A DNA stretch of 64,000 bases from JAITVB01 sp031553805 (GCA_031553805.1 JAVBLC010000019.1:1-64000), one strand, 5' to 3'. Shown: positions 1-8,594, counted from the stretch's first letter. The notes: generated from the sequence alone by a model not told the origin. Numbers and translations are program-made.

Positions 1-2
1 TG

Positions 3-290
3 GGCGGCGAGGGAGCCAACAAGGTCAACATGTTCAGTGCGCAGTATGTGGCCTATTACAATTTCCCGAAGGGATGGTACTTGGAGAGTAATTCCACAAT
101 AACGTCTAACTGGCTGGCCGATCCGGGCGACAAATGGATGGTCCCCGTAGGTGCAGGCGCTGGAAAAACCTTTAAGATGGGAAAGTTCTTTTACAGCGCT
201 TCGATGCAGGGCTTCTACAATGCGGTCGTGCCCAGCGGAGTGGGCCGGTGGATGGCCATTGCCCAGTTCCAGATCATCTTTGCGCAATAG
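3..290 (+). CDS. Outer-membrane beta-barrel protein, C-terminal part only
   Basis: The gene runs off the left edge; the first complete codon is at base 3 and the ATG at 30 is internal. Ninety-five codons remain. The visible residues alternate aromatic or aliphatic with polar ones and end in FQIIFAQ, the pattern of the last strands of an outer-membrane barrel. Phrases such as YYNFPKGWYLES and VGAGAGKTFKMG recall the 'neuromedin U'/MetA-like transporter barrels of Gram-negative bacteria; that family name is from memory and unproven. It is convergent with the rhamnosidase gene, and a perfect 37-bp inverted repeat begins at the base after its stop codon. Confidence 0.6.
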   Translation, partial: GGEGANKVNMFSAQYVAYYNFPKGWYLESNSTITSNWLADPGDKWMVPVGAGAGKTFKMGKFFYSASMQGFYNAVVPSGVGRWMAIAQFQIIFAQ

Positions 291-373
291 TGGAGTTCCT
301 AACTTAGCCCGCACAAAGAGTTAAGATGTTTAAATTATCTTAACTCTTTGTGCGGGCTAAGTTAGGAACTCCA
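291..373. repeat. Perfect 37-bp inverted repeat between convergent genes
   Basis: Bases 291-327 and 337-373 are exact reverse complements, with a 9-nt AT-rich loop (328-336). The left arm starts immediately after the stop of the barrel gene; the right arm ends 14 bases from the stop of the rhamnosidase gene. No T-run follows either arm, so it is not a classical intrinsic terminator, but RNA from either strand would fold into a very stable hairpin. Probable roles are bidirectional termination and 3'-end protection; a small mobile palindrome is an alternative. Confidence 0.85.
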
Positions 374-387
374 TCCTTAAACGACCT

Positions 388-3300
388 CTATTTCACTGCA
401 AATTCGTAGGTACCCGGTTCCAGGGTATAGGACACTTTATTATCCTTGAACGTGGGCGCCGAGAGCCCCTCCGCTCCTTTTCGGACCGAAACATCCGACG
501 GTGCACCGGCAGGCAGGACGAGTGTGGCCGTCGAATTAGCAGGAACGGTAGCCCGGTAGATATAGCCCGAAGTGTTCTTCTCCCATCCGCTCACAATCTT
601 CCCGTACATCGACTCGAAACCGCCCTTGATGAACGAACAACTGCCGCCGATCTCGGGTTCGAGGAAGAAATGCTTGTATCCCGGATCGGCCGGATCACGC
701 CGGATCCCGAGCGAGTGCTGCATCATCCACTCCTCGATCGCGCCGTAGGAGTAGTGGTTGAAGGAGTTCATCGACACCGGCCCGAAACCGTTGAGGATCG
801 TATAGGAATTCCACCGCTCCCAGATCGTCGTGGCGCCCTGCAACACGGGAAACAACCACGAGGGGAATTCGGTCTGTTCGAAGAGCCGGTAGGCCACGTC
901 AGAGTGACCGTTGTCGGACAAAACGCTACACAGGTAGGGGGTCCCGATGAAACCGGTCGTCAGCCGGTAGCCGTTCTCTCGGACCAGTTGGGCCAGATGG
1001 CCGGCCGCCGCCGACTTGGTCTTTTCTTCGAACAGGCCGAACTGCAGCGGAACGGCATACGAAGTCTGGGTGTTGATCCGGTTGGGGTGGAGCGGATCGA
1101 CCGGCGGAAAGTCGCCCAGCCGGTCGGCGTGCTTCGCATAATCGTTCGGATCGCCGGGGTCGATCGTGTAGCCCTCGCTATCGACGAAGGTACGGTTAAA
1201 GGCCGCCTTGATGTCGCGGTAGAGCCGGGCGTATTTCGCCGCCTCGTCCGTTTTTCCGAGCGCCCGGGCCACCTGCTCCATGATCATCGCGTCATAGGCG
1301 AAATAGGCCGTATTGATCAACATGGGGGGCGTGCGGATCACCGCCAGCCAGTCCGAGTACATGCTGCCGGGCTGGATAAAGTCCTTGGCTCGCTTTTCAA
1401 GAAAATCCATGTAGCGGACCATCGAGCCGTAGTGTGTTTCCAACAGCCCGATGTCGCCGTATTGCTGGTAGACCTGCCACGGGACGATGATCCCGGCCTC
1501 CATCCAACCCATCGAGCTGCCGCCCTTGTCGCCGCCGGGGGCATAGGAGGGGAAGCTGCCGTTGGCCCCCTGGGAGTCGCGCAACGAATAGAGCCAGCGG
1601 GTGAAGAAAGCGTCGGTCAGCATATTGTAGGTCGACGAAAGGGCGAACACCTGGGCATCGCCCGTCCAGCCCAGCCGCTCGTTCCGCTGGGGACAGTCGG
1701 TGGGCACCGAGAGGAAATTGCCCCGCTGACCCCATACAATGTTATCAAAGAGCTGATTGATCTCTTTGTTCGAGGTTTCATACCAACTATACTGTTGGCC
1801 GATCGACTCCAACACGACGCCCTGCACGTCGTTCAGGGCCAGGGGGGCATCCAGTCCCGAAACCTCCACATAACGGTATCCGTGTTGGGTCAGCGTGGGT
1901 TCGAAACGCTCCCCGCGCGGATCGCCCTTCATGATATATACATCCCGGCTCAACGCGCCGCGGTAGTTGTCGATATACATTTGCCCCCGGTTTTTCCGGT
2001 ACATCTCCTGCGTATAGGGCGGCACCGGGTCGGTCGGGATCACTTCCGGCCAGAGCATTTCGGCGAAACGGAGTTTTACTTCCTGCCCGGCCCGGCCCTT
2101 GAGATTGAGGAGCCGGGGAATGCCGACCATATTAACCCCCATGTCATAGATATAAACCCCTTTGGCCACCTCGGTAACCTGCTTTGCCGTCAGGGTGATG
2201 TTGTTTTTGATCGTTTCGCCGACGTAGGCCTGGATCGTTACTTCCGGCGCCGGGGGATCGAACAGTTTCACCGGTTTCCAGGCGCGGTCGTCGAAACTGC
2301 CGGCGGTCCAGCCGGGCACCTCCCGCCGCGCGTCGTACTCCTGGCCGGTGTGCATGCTGTTGTTGATCACCGGCCCGCGGTCATACACCCGCCAACTGCC
2401 GTCCGAAACGATCACGTCGGCGCTCCCGTCGAGGTATTCGACGACGATCTTGCACATCATCGACTGTGTGACGCCGAACGGGTCGGTGCGCATGCCGACG
2501 AAATCGCTCCACCAGCCCGATCCCAACGTCGCGCCGATCCCGTTGCTTCCTTCGGCGAGGAGGCTGGTGATGTCGAACGTGTTATAGAAGAGCCGGTCGG
2601 AGTAGACCGTCCAGCCGGGATTATAGTAGTCGTTGCCGACCTTGCGGCCGTTGATCTCCCTTTCGTAGATGCCGCGCGCGGTGGCGTAGAGGCGGGCCCG
2701 CGCAATTCCCTTTTTGACCGCAAACGATTTGCGCAGCATCGGCGCCGAGGTGTAGGCCGGGCTCCAGATCCTGAAACCTTCGGCGACGACTTTGTCGCCC
2801 GGGCTGAAGAAGGTCGACCCCCAGCGCTTTTCGCTGACGGTGATGTTGCTGAACTCCGCTTTTTTACCGGCAGGTTGGTCGTATCCGATGTAGTCGAGCC
2901 GGTCGGCGCTACTGAAAGGGTTCCCGTTGTCGATGTTGACCCCGAAAGCGGGGTTGTCCGGCCGGCCGCTGGTGACCGCCGTCCCGTCGATCTCGACCCC
3001 GACCAGGTAATTCTTGCCGCTGCGGCTGGTAACGTCCAGCTTAACGTGGTGGATCGCCCGGACCGGATCCCAAGCCGAAGCGATGCTCGCCCGGGCGTCT
3101 TCGGTCTGAATCCCGCCGAAGGTGTGGCGGAGGAAGATCTCTTTGTTTTGGGCGTCGACCCCGAAAGCGACGTAATTCTTCTCGTCTTTGGCGCCGAAGA
3201 CAAAAACCGCCTCGCCGCCGGGGAGCGCCACATCGAAATCAATGACAAAATCGTTGCGGTATCTCGAAAGGACGGTTTCGTGACTTCCGATCCACCGGGC

Positions 3301-3705
3301 GCCGTCCCAGCCGCGTCCCATCAGGCCGGTTTCGAACCATGTGGCGGACGACGCCGTGCTTTCGCCCCGTTCGTCCCAAACGAAAACCTTCCAATAGTAA
3401 CGGCTCATCGGCTCGATCCGGCCCCCGTAGGGGATCGAAATGGAGCGGTCGCCGGCGACCTTGCCGCTGTCATAGATGAAGGCGCCTTTCGAAAGCTCCG
3501 CTCCGGTGCGGGCTGCCACGACGCGGTAGGCCGTTTGGGCTGCGCCGTAGCGTTCGCTCTCCATCTGCCAGCTCAATCGCGGAGTTTCCACCTCCAGGCC
3601 GATCGGCGTGAATTGGTATTCGGTCCGGAGTTGTGTGATTTTGGTTTGCGCCGACAGCGACAGCGACACAAAAAGGCCCGTCAGGGCAAGGACGATCTTT
3701 TTCAT
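388..3705 (-). CDS. Alpha-L-rhamnosidase, GH78
   Basis: A 1105-residue secreted enzyme predicted to remove terminal alpha-L-rhamnose from pectin (RG-I), glycosides or similar glycans in the periplasm or at the surface. Residues 1-19 are a signal peptide ending SLSLSAQ. The N-terminal two thirds carry the beta-sandwich modules usual in GH78 (EYDARREVPGW and the family phrase EPTLTQHGYRYVEV). The (alpha/alpha)6 catalytic domain has the hallmark DCPQRNERLGWTGDAQ at about residues 670-685, and a small beta domain closes the protein. Length is normal for the family. It stands alone on the minus strand. A box resembling the -7 promoter (TAATTTCG, minus strand, 3764-3771) lies about 60 bases upstream of the ATG. 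Confidence 0.93.
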   Translation of the reverse strand: MKKIVLALTGLFVSLSLSAQTKITQLRTEYQFTPIGLEVETPRLSWQMESERYGAAQTAYRVVAARTGAELSKGAFIYDSGKVAGDRSISIPYGGRIEPMSRYYWKVFVWDERGESTASSATWFETGLMGRGWDGARWIGSHETVLSRYRNDFVIDFDVALPGGEAVFVFGAKDEKNYVAFGVDAQNKEIFLRHTFGGIQTEDARASIASAWDPVRAIHHVKLDVTSRSGKNYLVGVEIDGTAVTSGRPDNPAFGVNIDNGNPFSSADRLDYIGYDQPAGKKAEFSNITVSEKRWGSTFFSPGDKVVAEGFRIWSPAYTSAPMLRKSFAVKKGIARARLYATARGIYEREINGRKVGNDYYNPGWTVYSDRLFYNTFDITSLLAEGSNGIGATLGSGWWSDFVGMRTDPFGVTQSMMCKIVVEYLDGSADVIVSDGSWRVYDRGPVINNSMHTGQEYDARREVPGWTAGSFDDRAWKPVKLFDPPAPEVTIQAYVGETIKNNITLTAKQVTEVAKGVYIYDMGVNMVGIPRLLNLKGRAGQEVKLRFAEMLWPEVIPTDPVPPYTQEMYRKNRGQMYIDNYRGALSRDVYIMKGDPRGERFEPTLTQHGYRYVEVSGLDAPLALNDVQGVVLESIGQQYSWYETSNKEINQLFDNIVWGQRGNFLSVPTDCPQRNERLGWTGDAQVFALSSTYNMLTDAFFTRWLYSLRDSQGANGSFPSYAPGGDKGGSSMGWMEAGIIVPWQVYQQYGDIGLLETHYGSMVRYMDFLEKRAKDFIQPGSMYSDWLAVIRTPPMLINTAYFAYDAMIMEQVARALGKTDEAAKYARLYRDIKAAFNRTFVDSEGYTIDPGDPNDYAKHADRLGDFPPVDPLHPNRINTQTSYAVPLQFGLFEEKTKSAAAGHLAQLVRENGYRLTTGFIGTPYLCSVLSDNGHSDVAYRLFEQTEFPSWLFPVLQGATTIWERWNSYTILNGFGPVSMNSFNHYSYGAIEEWMMQHSLGIRRDPADPGYKHFFLEPEIGGSCSFIKGGFESMYGKIVSGWEKNTSGYIYRATVPANSTATLVLPAGAPSDVSVRKGAEGLSAPTFKDNKVSYTLEPGTYEFAVK

Positions 3706-3964
3706 GGGACGGTAGTTGGGGTTACAACGGGGGGATGCAAAATCGACTGCGGCTTTGACGTACCGAAATTACGGATTTTTTTGCACATTTCGAAAATAAA
3801 CAAAAACTATAACGCAAATCAATCGAAAAACTACAAGCAAAGCACCGGAAATCAATGATCTTCCGAGGCTTTTCTTTTACCTCGAAATACCATTCCCCGC
3901 TTACGACCTCTTTTTTGCCAAATTTCCGCTCAATAGCCCGTGTTTCCAATTCGCGTTAAATCGT

Positions 3965-3972
3965 TACATTTG
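3965..3972 (+). promoter_or_regulatory. -7 promoter box of the small Cys protein/yjbR pair
   Basis: TACATTTG matches the Bacteroidetes consensus TAnnTTTG, 20 bases before the ATG at 3993. Confidence 0.6.
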
Positions 3973-3992
3973 TCTAAATAAATGTGTTTCAT

Positions 3993-4178
3993 ATGTCAAA
4001 AGAACAGCACAACTGCGCCAACTGTCCCATACGCGCCAGGTACGACAAAGCGCCCCGTTCACTCATCGGACGCCTCTGGCGATGGCACATCGGCTTTTGT
4101 CCCGGATGGCGGAAATATTTTTCGTCCCTCTCCGAAGCCGAACAGAACGAACTCCGCTTAACATACCGGCTGAAGTGA
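3993..4178 (+). CDS. Small conserved protein with CxxC-like motif
   Basis: A 61-residue cytosolic protein beginning MSKEQHNCANCPIRARYD and containing a later CPGW. The three cysteines (CxxC plus one) and the Arg/Trp-rich middle suggest metal or nucleic-acid binding, but I do not know a function. I chose the ATG at 3993 over an in-frame GTG at 3984 because it sits better relative to the promoter box and removes an unsupported extension. Its stop overlaps the GTG start of the next gene by four bases (GTGA), so the two are probably translationally coupled. Confidence 0.7.
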   Translation: MSKEQHNCANCPIRARYDKAPRSLIGRLWRWHIGFCPGWRKYFSSLSEAEQNELRLTYRLK

Positions 4179-4555
4179 ACATCGAAGCATTCCGGGAATA
4201 TTGTTTGTCATTGCCCGGGACGAACGAAGGAACGCCTTTCGAAAAGTTTCCTTCGGCGCAGTCCGTGCTGGTGTTCTTTGTGGGAGGGAAGATGTTCTGC
4301 TATTTCGACATGGACCGTTTCGACGCCTGCACGATCAAATGCGACCCCGCCCGCATCGCCGAACTCAAAGAGCGCTACCGGGCGGTCGGCGATCCCTACA
4401 ACGGCAATCCGAAATACTGGATCAGTGTCCGGTTCAACGACGACCTGCCCGAGAGCCTCCTCAAAACGCTGGTCAGGGACTCTTACGGCCTGGTGGCGGC
4501 AGGGCTCCCTGCAAAAGAGCGGGAGCGGATCGGCATCTCCCCGATGCAAAAATAG
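4175..4555 (+). CDS. MmcQ/YjbR family protein
   Basis: A 126-residue protein of the MmcQ/YjbR family, a CyaY-like fold often described as DNA-binding, with no established biochemical role. The start MNIEAFREYCLSLPGTNEG, the central MFCYFDMDRF and the C-terminal LVRDSYGLVAAGLP are typical. A longer ORF begins at 4082, but that extension has no family similarity and lies inside the preceding gene. The GTG at 4175 gives the family's normal N-terminus and a 4-base overlap with the upstream stop. It is the second gene of a two-gene unit. Confidence 0.85.
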   Translation: MNIEAFREYCLSLPGTNEGTPFEKFPSAQSVLVFFVGGKMFCYFDMDRFDACTIKCDPARIAELKERYRAVGDPYNGNPKYWISVRFNDDLPESLLKTLVRDSYGLVAAGLPAKERERIGISPMQK

Positions 4556-4623
4556 GCTCGCTTTTCGTAAAAAATCCGATCTTTGTTCAACCCTGCTGAC
4601 ATAGGGTTGTCATTGGCGGAAAG

Positions 4624-4631
4624 TATATTTG
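4624..4631 (+). promoter_or_regulatory. -7 promoter box of the VOC/cysteine hydrolase genes
   Basis: TATATTTG, an exact TAnnTTTG match 28 bases before the ATG at 4660. Confidence 0.6.
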
Positions 4632-4659
4632 GGGTGTAAACCGACAAAACTTGTGCGTT

Positions 4660-5061
4660 ATGAAACTGACTCCCTATCTCGTCTTCAATGGCCAGGCCGA
4701 AGAAGCGTTGAATTTTTACGCCGATGCGTTCGACGGAAAAATCGAAAACCTGCACCGCTACGGGTCGATGCCCGACATCGCCGAAGCACATCGCCAAAAA
4801 ATCCTGCATGCCTGCCTGATCTTCGACGGCGGCTCGATGAGCGTGGCCGACACCCTGCCCAACGATCCGGCCGGTTTCGGCCGCCTGGGACATATGCTCA
4901 CGATCGACGTCGATTCCATCGCAAAGATCGAAGCCGTCTATGCCAAACTCACCGCCGGGGCGCAAGAGATCCGCTGCCCGCTGGGCGAAGCGTTTTTTGC
5001 CAGGCGCTACGCCGAGGTCTATGACCGCTTCGGGGTGTTGTGGGCGTTGATGGTAGAATAA
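4660..5061 (+). CDS. VOC family protein (PhnB/glyoxalase-like)
   Basis: A 133-residue member of the vicinal-oxygen-chelate superfamily, PhnB/DUF1338-like subgroup. It starts MKLTPYLVFNGQAEEALNFY, has the central GGSMSVADTLP, and ends with YDRFGVLWALMVE, the usual closing strand. Such proteins form dimers and may bind a small molecule or metal; the substrate is unknown. The ATG at 4660 is preferred over a GTG at 4651. The stop codon touches the ATG at 5062 of the next reading frame, so it is probably co-transcribed with the cysteine hydrolase. Confidence 0.85.
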   Translation: MKLTPYLVFNGQAEEALNFYADAFDGKIENLHRYGSMPDIAEAHRQKILHACLIFDGGSMSVADTLPNDPAGFGRLGHMLTIDVDSIAKIEAVYAKLTAGAQEIRCPLGEAFFARRYAEVYDRFGVLWALMVE

Positions 5062-5082
5062 ATGATCCGACAAGACGACAAA

Positions 5083-5571
5083 ATGAAAAAAGCATTGGTC
5101 GTAATAGATATCCAGAATGACACCACGAAGAACTACAAGGATATCATTGACAACCTGAATAAATCGATAGACCGGGCGGTCAAAAACGATATGCATGTCG
5201 TTTACATAAGGCATGAAAATCTATCGGACGGCACAAGAACTTTTAAACCCGGTACACGCGGCGCCGAATTGGTTCCGGATTTAAAAATTGTGTCGAAGAA
5301 TGTTTTCACGAAATACAAAGGAAACGCATTAAGCAGCAAGGAATTCGCGGGGTTCATCAATAAAAATGAAATCGCTGATTTCTACATCACAGGGGCAGAT
5401 GCAGTTGCTTGTGTAAAATCGACCTGCTACAACTTACGCAAAGCAGGTTATGGCGTTAACGTTCTATCGGATTGCATCACAAGCTATGACAAACGGAAGA
5501 TTGACGAAATGCTGCGTTACTATGAAAGCAAAGGCTGTAGATTAGTCAGCCTGAATGACCTATGCCAATAG
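5083..5571 (+). CDS. Isochorismatase-like cysteine hydrolase
   Basis: A 162-residue hydrolase of the isochorismatase/nicotinamidase superfamily. The catalytic triad is visible: Asp9 in VVIDIQND, a Lys in TKYKGNA around residue 80, and Cys110 in ADAVACVKST. These enzymes cleave amide or vinyl-ether bonds; the substrate cannot be told. An ATG at 5062 in frame would add seven residues, but the family normally begins at MKKALVVID, hence 5083. Its codons are clearly richer in A and T than those of its neighbours (many AAA, AAT, ATA, AGG), suggesting recent acquisition or replacement. It overlaps the upstream part of the WYL regulator frame but not its chosen start. Confidence 0.85.
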   Translation: MKKALVVIDIQNDTTKNYKDIIDNLNKSIDRAVKNDMHVVYIRHENLSDGTRTFKPGTRGAELVPDLKIVSKNVFTKYKGNALSSKEFAGFINKNEIADFYITGADAVACVKSTCYNLRKAGYGVNVLSDCITSYDKRKIDEMLRYYESKGCRLVSLNDLCQ

Positions 5572-5575
5572 AAAG

Positions 5576-6508
5576 ATGAACCGGATCGACCGCATATCGG
5601 CATTGCTCGTGCAGTTGCAGTCGCGCCCTCTGGTGACGGCCGCGCAGATGGCCGAGCGCTTCGGGGTGAGCCTGCGCACGATCTACCGCGACGTGCGTAC
5701 CCTCTCCGAGGCGGGCGTTCCGATCTGCGGCGATGCGGGTGTGGGCTACTCGCTCGTGGAGGGCTACCGGTTGCCGCCGCTGATGTTTTCCAAGGAGGAA
5801 GCGACGGCGCTGCTGACGGCTGAGAAATTCGTCGAACAGCTGACCGACCCCCACAACAGCCGCCTTTTCCATCAGGCTGTGGATAAAGTCCGGACCGTGA
5901 TGCGGGGCGTGGACAAGGACTACCTGGCCGGCGTGGGCGATTCGATCGCGGTCTACCGCTCCCGCCGTACACCGGTCCCTAAGCTGCCCAACCTGCTGCA
6001 AACCTTGCTGGGCAGTGTAAACGAACGTAAGATCATCGAAATCAACTACATCAATGCCGACGAAAACGCCACCTGCCGCCAGGTGGAAGCCGTGGGCGTA
6101 ACCTATTCTCACCCTTACTGGTACCTCGAAGCGTGGTGTCACCTGCGCGGGGAGTACCGCACCTTCCGCCTGGACCGCATCGAGAACGTCGCACCGACCG
6201 GAAAGCCCCACACCCGCGAGCATCCGACCCTGGAACAGCTTGCCGGAAAGGACGACGCCGGTTGCCTGACCGAGGTGGTGATCCGCACGAGCCGTGAACT
6301 GGCCCGTCGCACGGCCGACGCCTGTTATTTCATGGGCCTGGTCGATGAACGGGAGTTGCCCGACGGAAGCGTTGAGCAGACCTACATGACCTACAGCATC
6401 GAGTCGATGGCCCGCTGGGTACTCTCGAATGCCGACACGACCTCGGTGGTCACTCCTCCGGAGGTCAACAAACGAATTAAGCAAATCATAAAAAGCATTG
6501 AACCATGA
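5576..6508 (+). CDS. YafY-type WYL-domain transcriptional regulator
   Basis: A 310-residue regulator. Residues about 1-60 form a winged helix-turn-helix (MNRIDRISALLVQLQSR, then FGVSLRTIYRDVRTLSEAG). The middle and C-terminus form the WYL and WCX ligand-sensing domains (YSHPYWYLEAWCHLRGEYRTFRLDRI). WYL proteins are known to respond to nucleic acids or small ligands. I chose the ATG at 5576, four bases after the upstream stop; an ATG at 5555 would overlap the hydrolase. The stop overlaps the next ATG (ATGA at 6505-6508), which implies translational coupling to the GyrI-like protein and a joint function. Confidence 0.9.
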   Translation: MNRIDRISALLVQLQSRPLVTAAQMAERFGVSLRTIYRDVRTLSEAGVPICGDAGVGYSLVEGYRLPPLMFSKEEATALLTAEKFVEQLTDPHNSRLFHQAVDKVRTVMRGVDKDYLAGVGDSIAVYRSRRTPVPKLPNLLQTLLGSVNERKIIEINYINADENATCRQVEAVGVTYSHPYWYLEAWCHLRGEYRTFRLDRIENVAPTGKPHTREHPTLEQLAGKDDAGCLTEVVIRTSRELARRTADACYFMGLVDERELPDGSVEQTYMTYSIESMARWVLSNADTTSVVTPPEVNKRIKQIIKSIEP

Positions 6509-6978
6509 AGATAATCAGCCTGGAGGTCGAAAACCTCTCCCCGATGGCAACCATCGCCATTCCCCATACCGGCTCTTACTCCGGCATTGTCGCCGCTTTC
6601 GAAAAACTGGGTGCCTGGGCCGGCGAACACAACCTGTGGATGAAAGGGCCGAAGATGGCCGGCGTGTACTGCGACGATCCGACGACCACGCCCGAGGCGC
6701 AGCTCCGCTCGCTCGCCGGCCTCGAAGACCTGGGCGGCGCAGAGCCGGGTGCAGGCATGCTGCGTTACACGATCGACGGGGGCAAATACTTTGTCACAAC
6801 GGTCGAAGTGCGCATGGCCGAATACGGGCAGGCGTGGCAGGCGGCCGAAGCGGCGTTCAACGAAAAGGGCTACGCCCACGACAAACGCGACCACTTCGAA
6901 CTCTACGTGAGTTGCATCGACCACACCCAGGGCGCCGACGCTCCCTGGATCGTCAAAATCTGCCTGCCGGTGAAATAG
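6505..6978 (+). CDS. GyrI-like effector-binding domain protein
   Basis: A 157-residue single-domain protein of the GyrI/AraC effector-binding fold (MKIISLEVENLSPMATIAIP, GSYSGIVAAFEKLGAWAG, then a C-terminal KICLPVK strand). The family binds small, often cationic or drug-like molecules; GyrI itself protects gyrase. There is no DNA-binding domain, so the sensory partner may be the WYL regulator whose stop codon it overlaps by four bases. The two are almost certainly translated from one mRNA. Confidence 0.85.
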   Translation: MKIISLEVENLSPMATIAIPHTGSYSGIVAAFEKLGAWAGEHNLWMKGPKMAGVYCDDPTTTPEAQLRSLAGLEDLGGAEPGAGMLRYTIDGGKYFVTTVEVRMAEYGQAWQAAEAAFNEKGYAHDKRDHFELYVSCIDHTQGADAPWIVKICLPVK

Positions 6979-7027
6979 CCCGGCAGGTCGCCACCGGGGC
7001 GCGCGTTGGATTGAGGGAAATAGTGCC

Positions 7028-7035
7028 TACCTTCG
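7028..7035 (+). promoter_or_regulatory. Candidate -7 box upstream of yjdM
   Basis: TACCTTCG differs from TAnnTTTG at one position and lies 23 bases before the ATG at 7059. Confidence 0.35.
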
Positions 7036-7058
7036 CCGTTCATTAAATTTACGAAGCG

Positions 7059-7394
7059 ATGAGCGAGATCTCAAATTGCCCGGTATGCAAAATGGGAAAC
7101 ACCTATTTTGACGGAGCGTTATATATTTGCCCCGATTGCGGCCACGAATGGGCCGCTGGCGAAACCCACGAAGAAGCTGCCGCCGACGGACCGAAAGACT
7201 GCAACGGCAACCTTTTGGCCGACGGCGACGCCGTTACCGTGATTAAAGACCTCGATGTCAAGGGCTCCTCGATGGTGATCAAGCAGGGGACGAAAGTCAA
7301 AAACATCCGGCTTACGGAAAACCCCGAGCAGGTCGACTGCAAAATAGACGGCAGCGGCATCGTGCTGAAAACGTGTTTTTTGAAGAAATCCTAA
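7059..7394 (+). CDS. yjdM: YjdM (PhnA) family zinc-ribbon protein
   Basis: A 111-residue protein. The N-terminal zinc ribbon is CPVCKMGNTYFD followed by CPDCGHEW (four cysteines), and the rest is the PhnA beta domain (DGDAVTVIKDLDVKGSSMV, IKQGTKVKNIRLTE). The family was named for a supposed role in alkylphosphonate use, which is not established; no phn genes are near. Length is as expected. The gene follows the GyrI-like gene by 80 bases, with its own weak promoter-like box. Confidence 0.92.
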   Translation: MSEISNCPVCKMGNTYFDGALYICPDCGHEWAAGETHEEAAADGPKDCNGNLLADGDAVTVIKDLDVKGSSMVIKQGTKVKNIRLTENPEQVDCKIDGSGIVLKTCFLKKS

Positions 7395-7441
7395 CTTGTC
7401 GGAAGATTTCACCCGACCTCCTCATCTCCTGTGGCGCGAAT

Positions 7442-7927
7442 ATGACTGAAAGACCGTTGGTAGACAAGGAATACCTATTGGAAAGATATCCCGGAAAAGG
7501 AGGTTGGACCTACACGGTTATCCCCGAGATACTACCCGACAGGAACGCTCCGTTCAGCTGGGTGCGGGTCAGGGGCAGCATCGACGGGGTCGAGATCAAA
7601 AACTACCATTTGATGCCGTCGGGCAAGGGGACGCTGTTTCTCTCCGTAAAGGCCGATATCCGTAAAAAGATCGGGAAAGAGGCGGGCGATTACGTTCACG
7701 TCGTTTTGTATGCCGCGAATGAACCGTTGGAAGTTCCCGAAGAGCTGACGCTGTGCCTGCAGGAAGACGCCGAGGCGTTGCGGTTTTTCAATTCGCTCAG
7801 CGAAAGCCAGCGACACAATTATGTCAACTGGATCTATTCGGCCAAGACCGAGCAGACGAAAGTGAACAGGATAGCCAAAACGCTTGTCCGACTGGCCAAT
7901 CGCCAGAAATTTACAGATCGGCAATAA
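7442..7927 (+). CDS. YdeI/OmpD-associated-like protein with DUF1905 domain
   Basis: A 161-residue soluble protein. Residues about 5-95 look like DUF1905 (WTYTVIPEILPDRNAPFSWV, YHLMPSGKGTLFLSVKADIR). The C-terminus has the YdeI/OmdA helical tail (FNSLSESQRHNYVNWIYSA, KTEQTKVNRIAKTLVRL). Function is unknown; YdeI relatives are linked to envelope stress. The reading frame is open from 7373, but that extension overlaps the previous stop codon, so the ATG at 7442 is used. Confidence 0.8.
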   Translation: MTERPLVDKEYLLERYPGKGGWTYTVIPEILPDRNAPFSWVRVRGSIDGVEIKNYHLMPSGKGTLFLSVKADIRKKIGKEAGDYVHVVLYAANEPLEVPEELTLCLQEDAEALRFFNSLSESQRHNYVNWIYSAKTEQTKVNRIAKTLVRLANRQKFTDRQ

Positions 7928-8165
7928 AACAAAATAGGCAGGAAAACATGTCAAAAAGGCAAGTATATATATCTTTTCGTCTTTTTTAAAAAAGCCGTTG
8001 AAATACAATGAAATTTTGTTTTATTTTGTATCAGCAGTAGATTACCACACCACCTCCCGCACATTCCACACCAATAAAAACAAAAGGGAATGAGGTATTC
8101 TACACGTCAATCAACAGCTTTTTTTATTCAATTCTAAATTAGTGCAAACTAAAACTATGGAAAAG

Positions 8166-8594
8166 ATGAAAAAAACATTGAATGTACTCAGTTCTCTCGT
8201 TTTGGCAGCCATGACCCTCGTGGCTCACAGCAGCTCTCCGAACGGTTATCCGGAACCGGAAAGTCCGGGATCGTCGCAAGCATCTGCGAATAATGTTTTT
8301 GTAGAAGTGCTTAATTCCAACACGGAATTCATAAGCGCTTTCAGCGTTGAAATATACACCGCTGACTGGTCACAATCCATGGGCAATGACAGTTTCGTCT
8401 TAAACAGTGGCGCGACAGGCACGGCATCTTTCGAGTTAAGCCCTGGAAATTACTGGGTTACGGTATATGCCGAGATGGACAATGTCATCTGTGATTATCC
8501 GATTACCGTTGTGCGGGGAGGGACGGCCTACTTTGAATACTTCGGTACCCGATACAACGGTTGGTTCGGCACCCCCTCATACGTACCGTATTAA
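8166..8594 (+). CDS. Small secreted protein of unknown function
   Basis: A 142-residue protein with a clear signal peptide (MKKTLNVLSSLVLAAMTLVAHS). After a Ser/Pro-rich linker comes a domain of alternating beta-type residues (NVFVEVLNSNTEFISAFSVE, TASFELSPGNYWVTVYAEMD) and a Tyr/Gly-rich tail. It may be a small Ig-like or carboxypeptidase-regulatory-like sandwich; I do not recognise the family. ATG 8157 would add three residues. It lies alone, after about 230 bases of AT-rich DNA, and is followed by a strong terminator. Confidence 0.65.
   Translation: MKKTLNVLSSLVLAAMTLVAHSSSPNGYPEPESPGSSQASANNVFVEVLNSNTEFISAFSVEIYTADWSQSMGNDSFVLNSGATGTASFELSPGNYWVTVYAEMDNVICDYPITVVRGGTAYFEYFGTRYNGWFGTPSYVPY

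Noticed and set aside
670..3858. A 1062-codon plus-strand open frame opposite the rhamnosidase gene
   Set aside because: It is the antisense shadow of a GC-rich gene; its product is His/Arg/Val-rich with no family motif, while the minus strand encodes a full GH78 enzyme.
3722..3949. A 75-codon minus-strand frame upstream of the rhamnosidase
   Set aside because: Lies in the control region, is AT-rich and has no recognisable feature.
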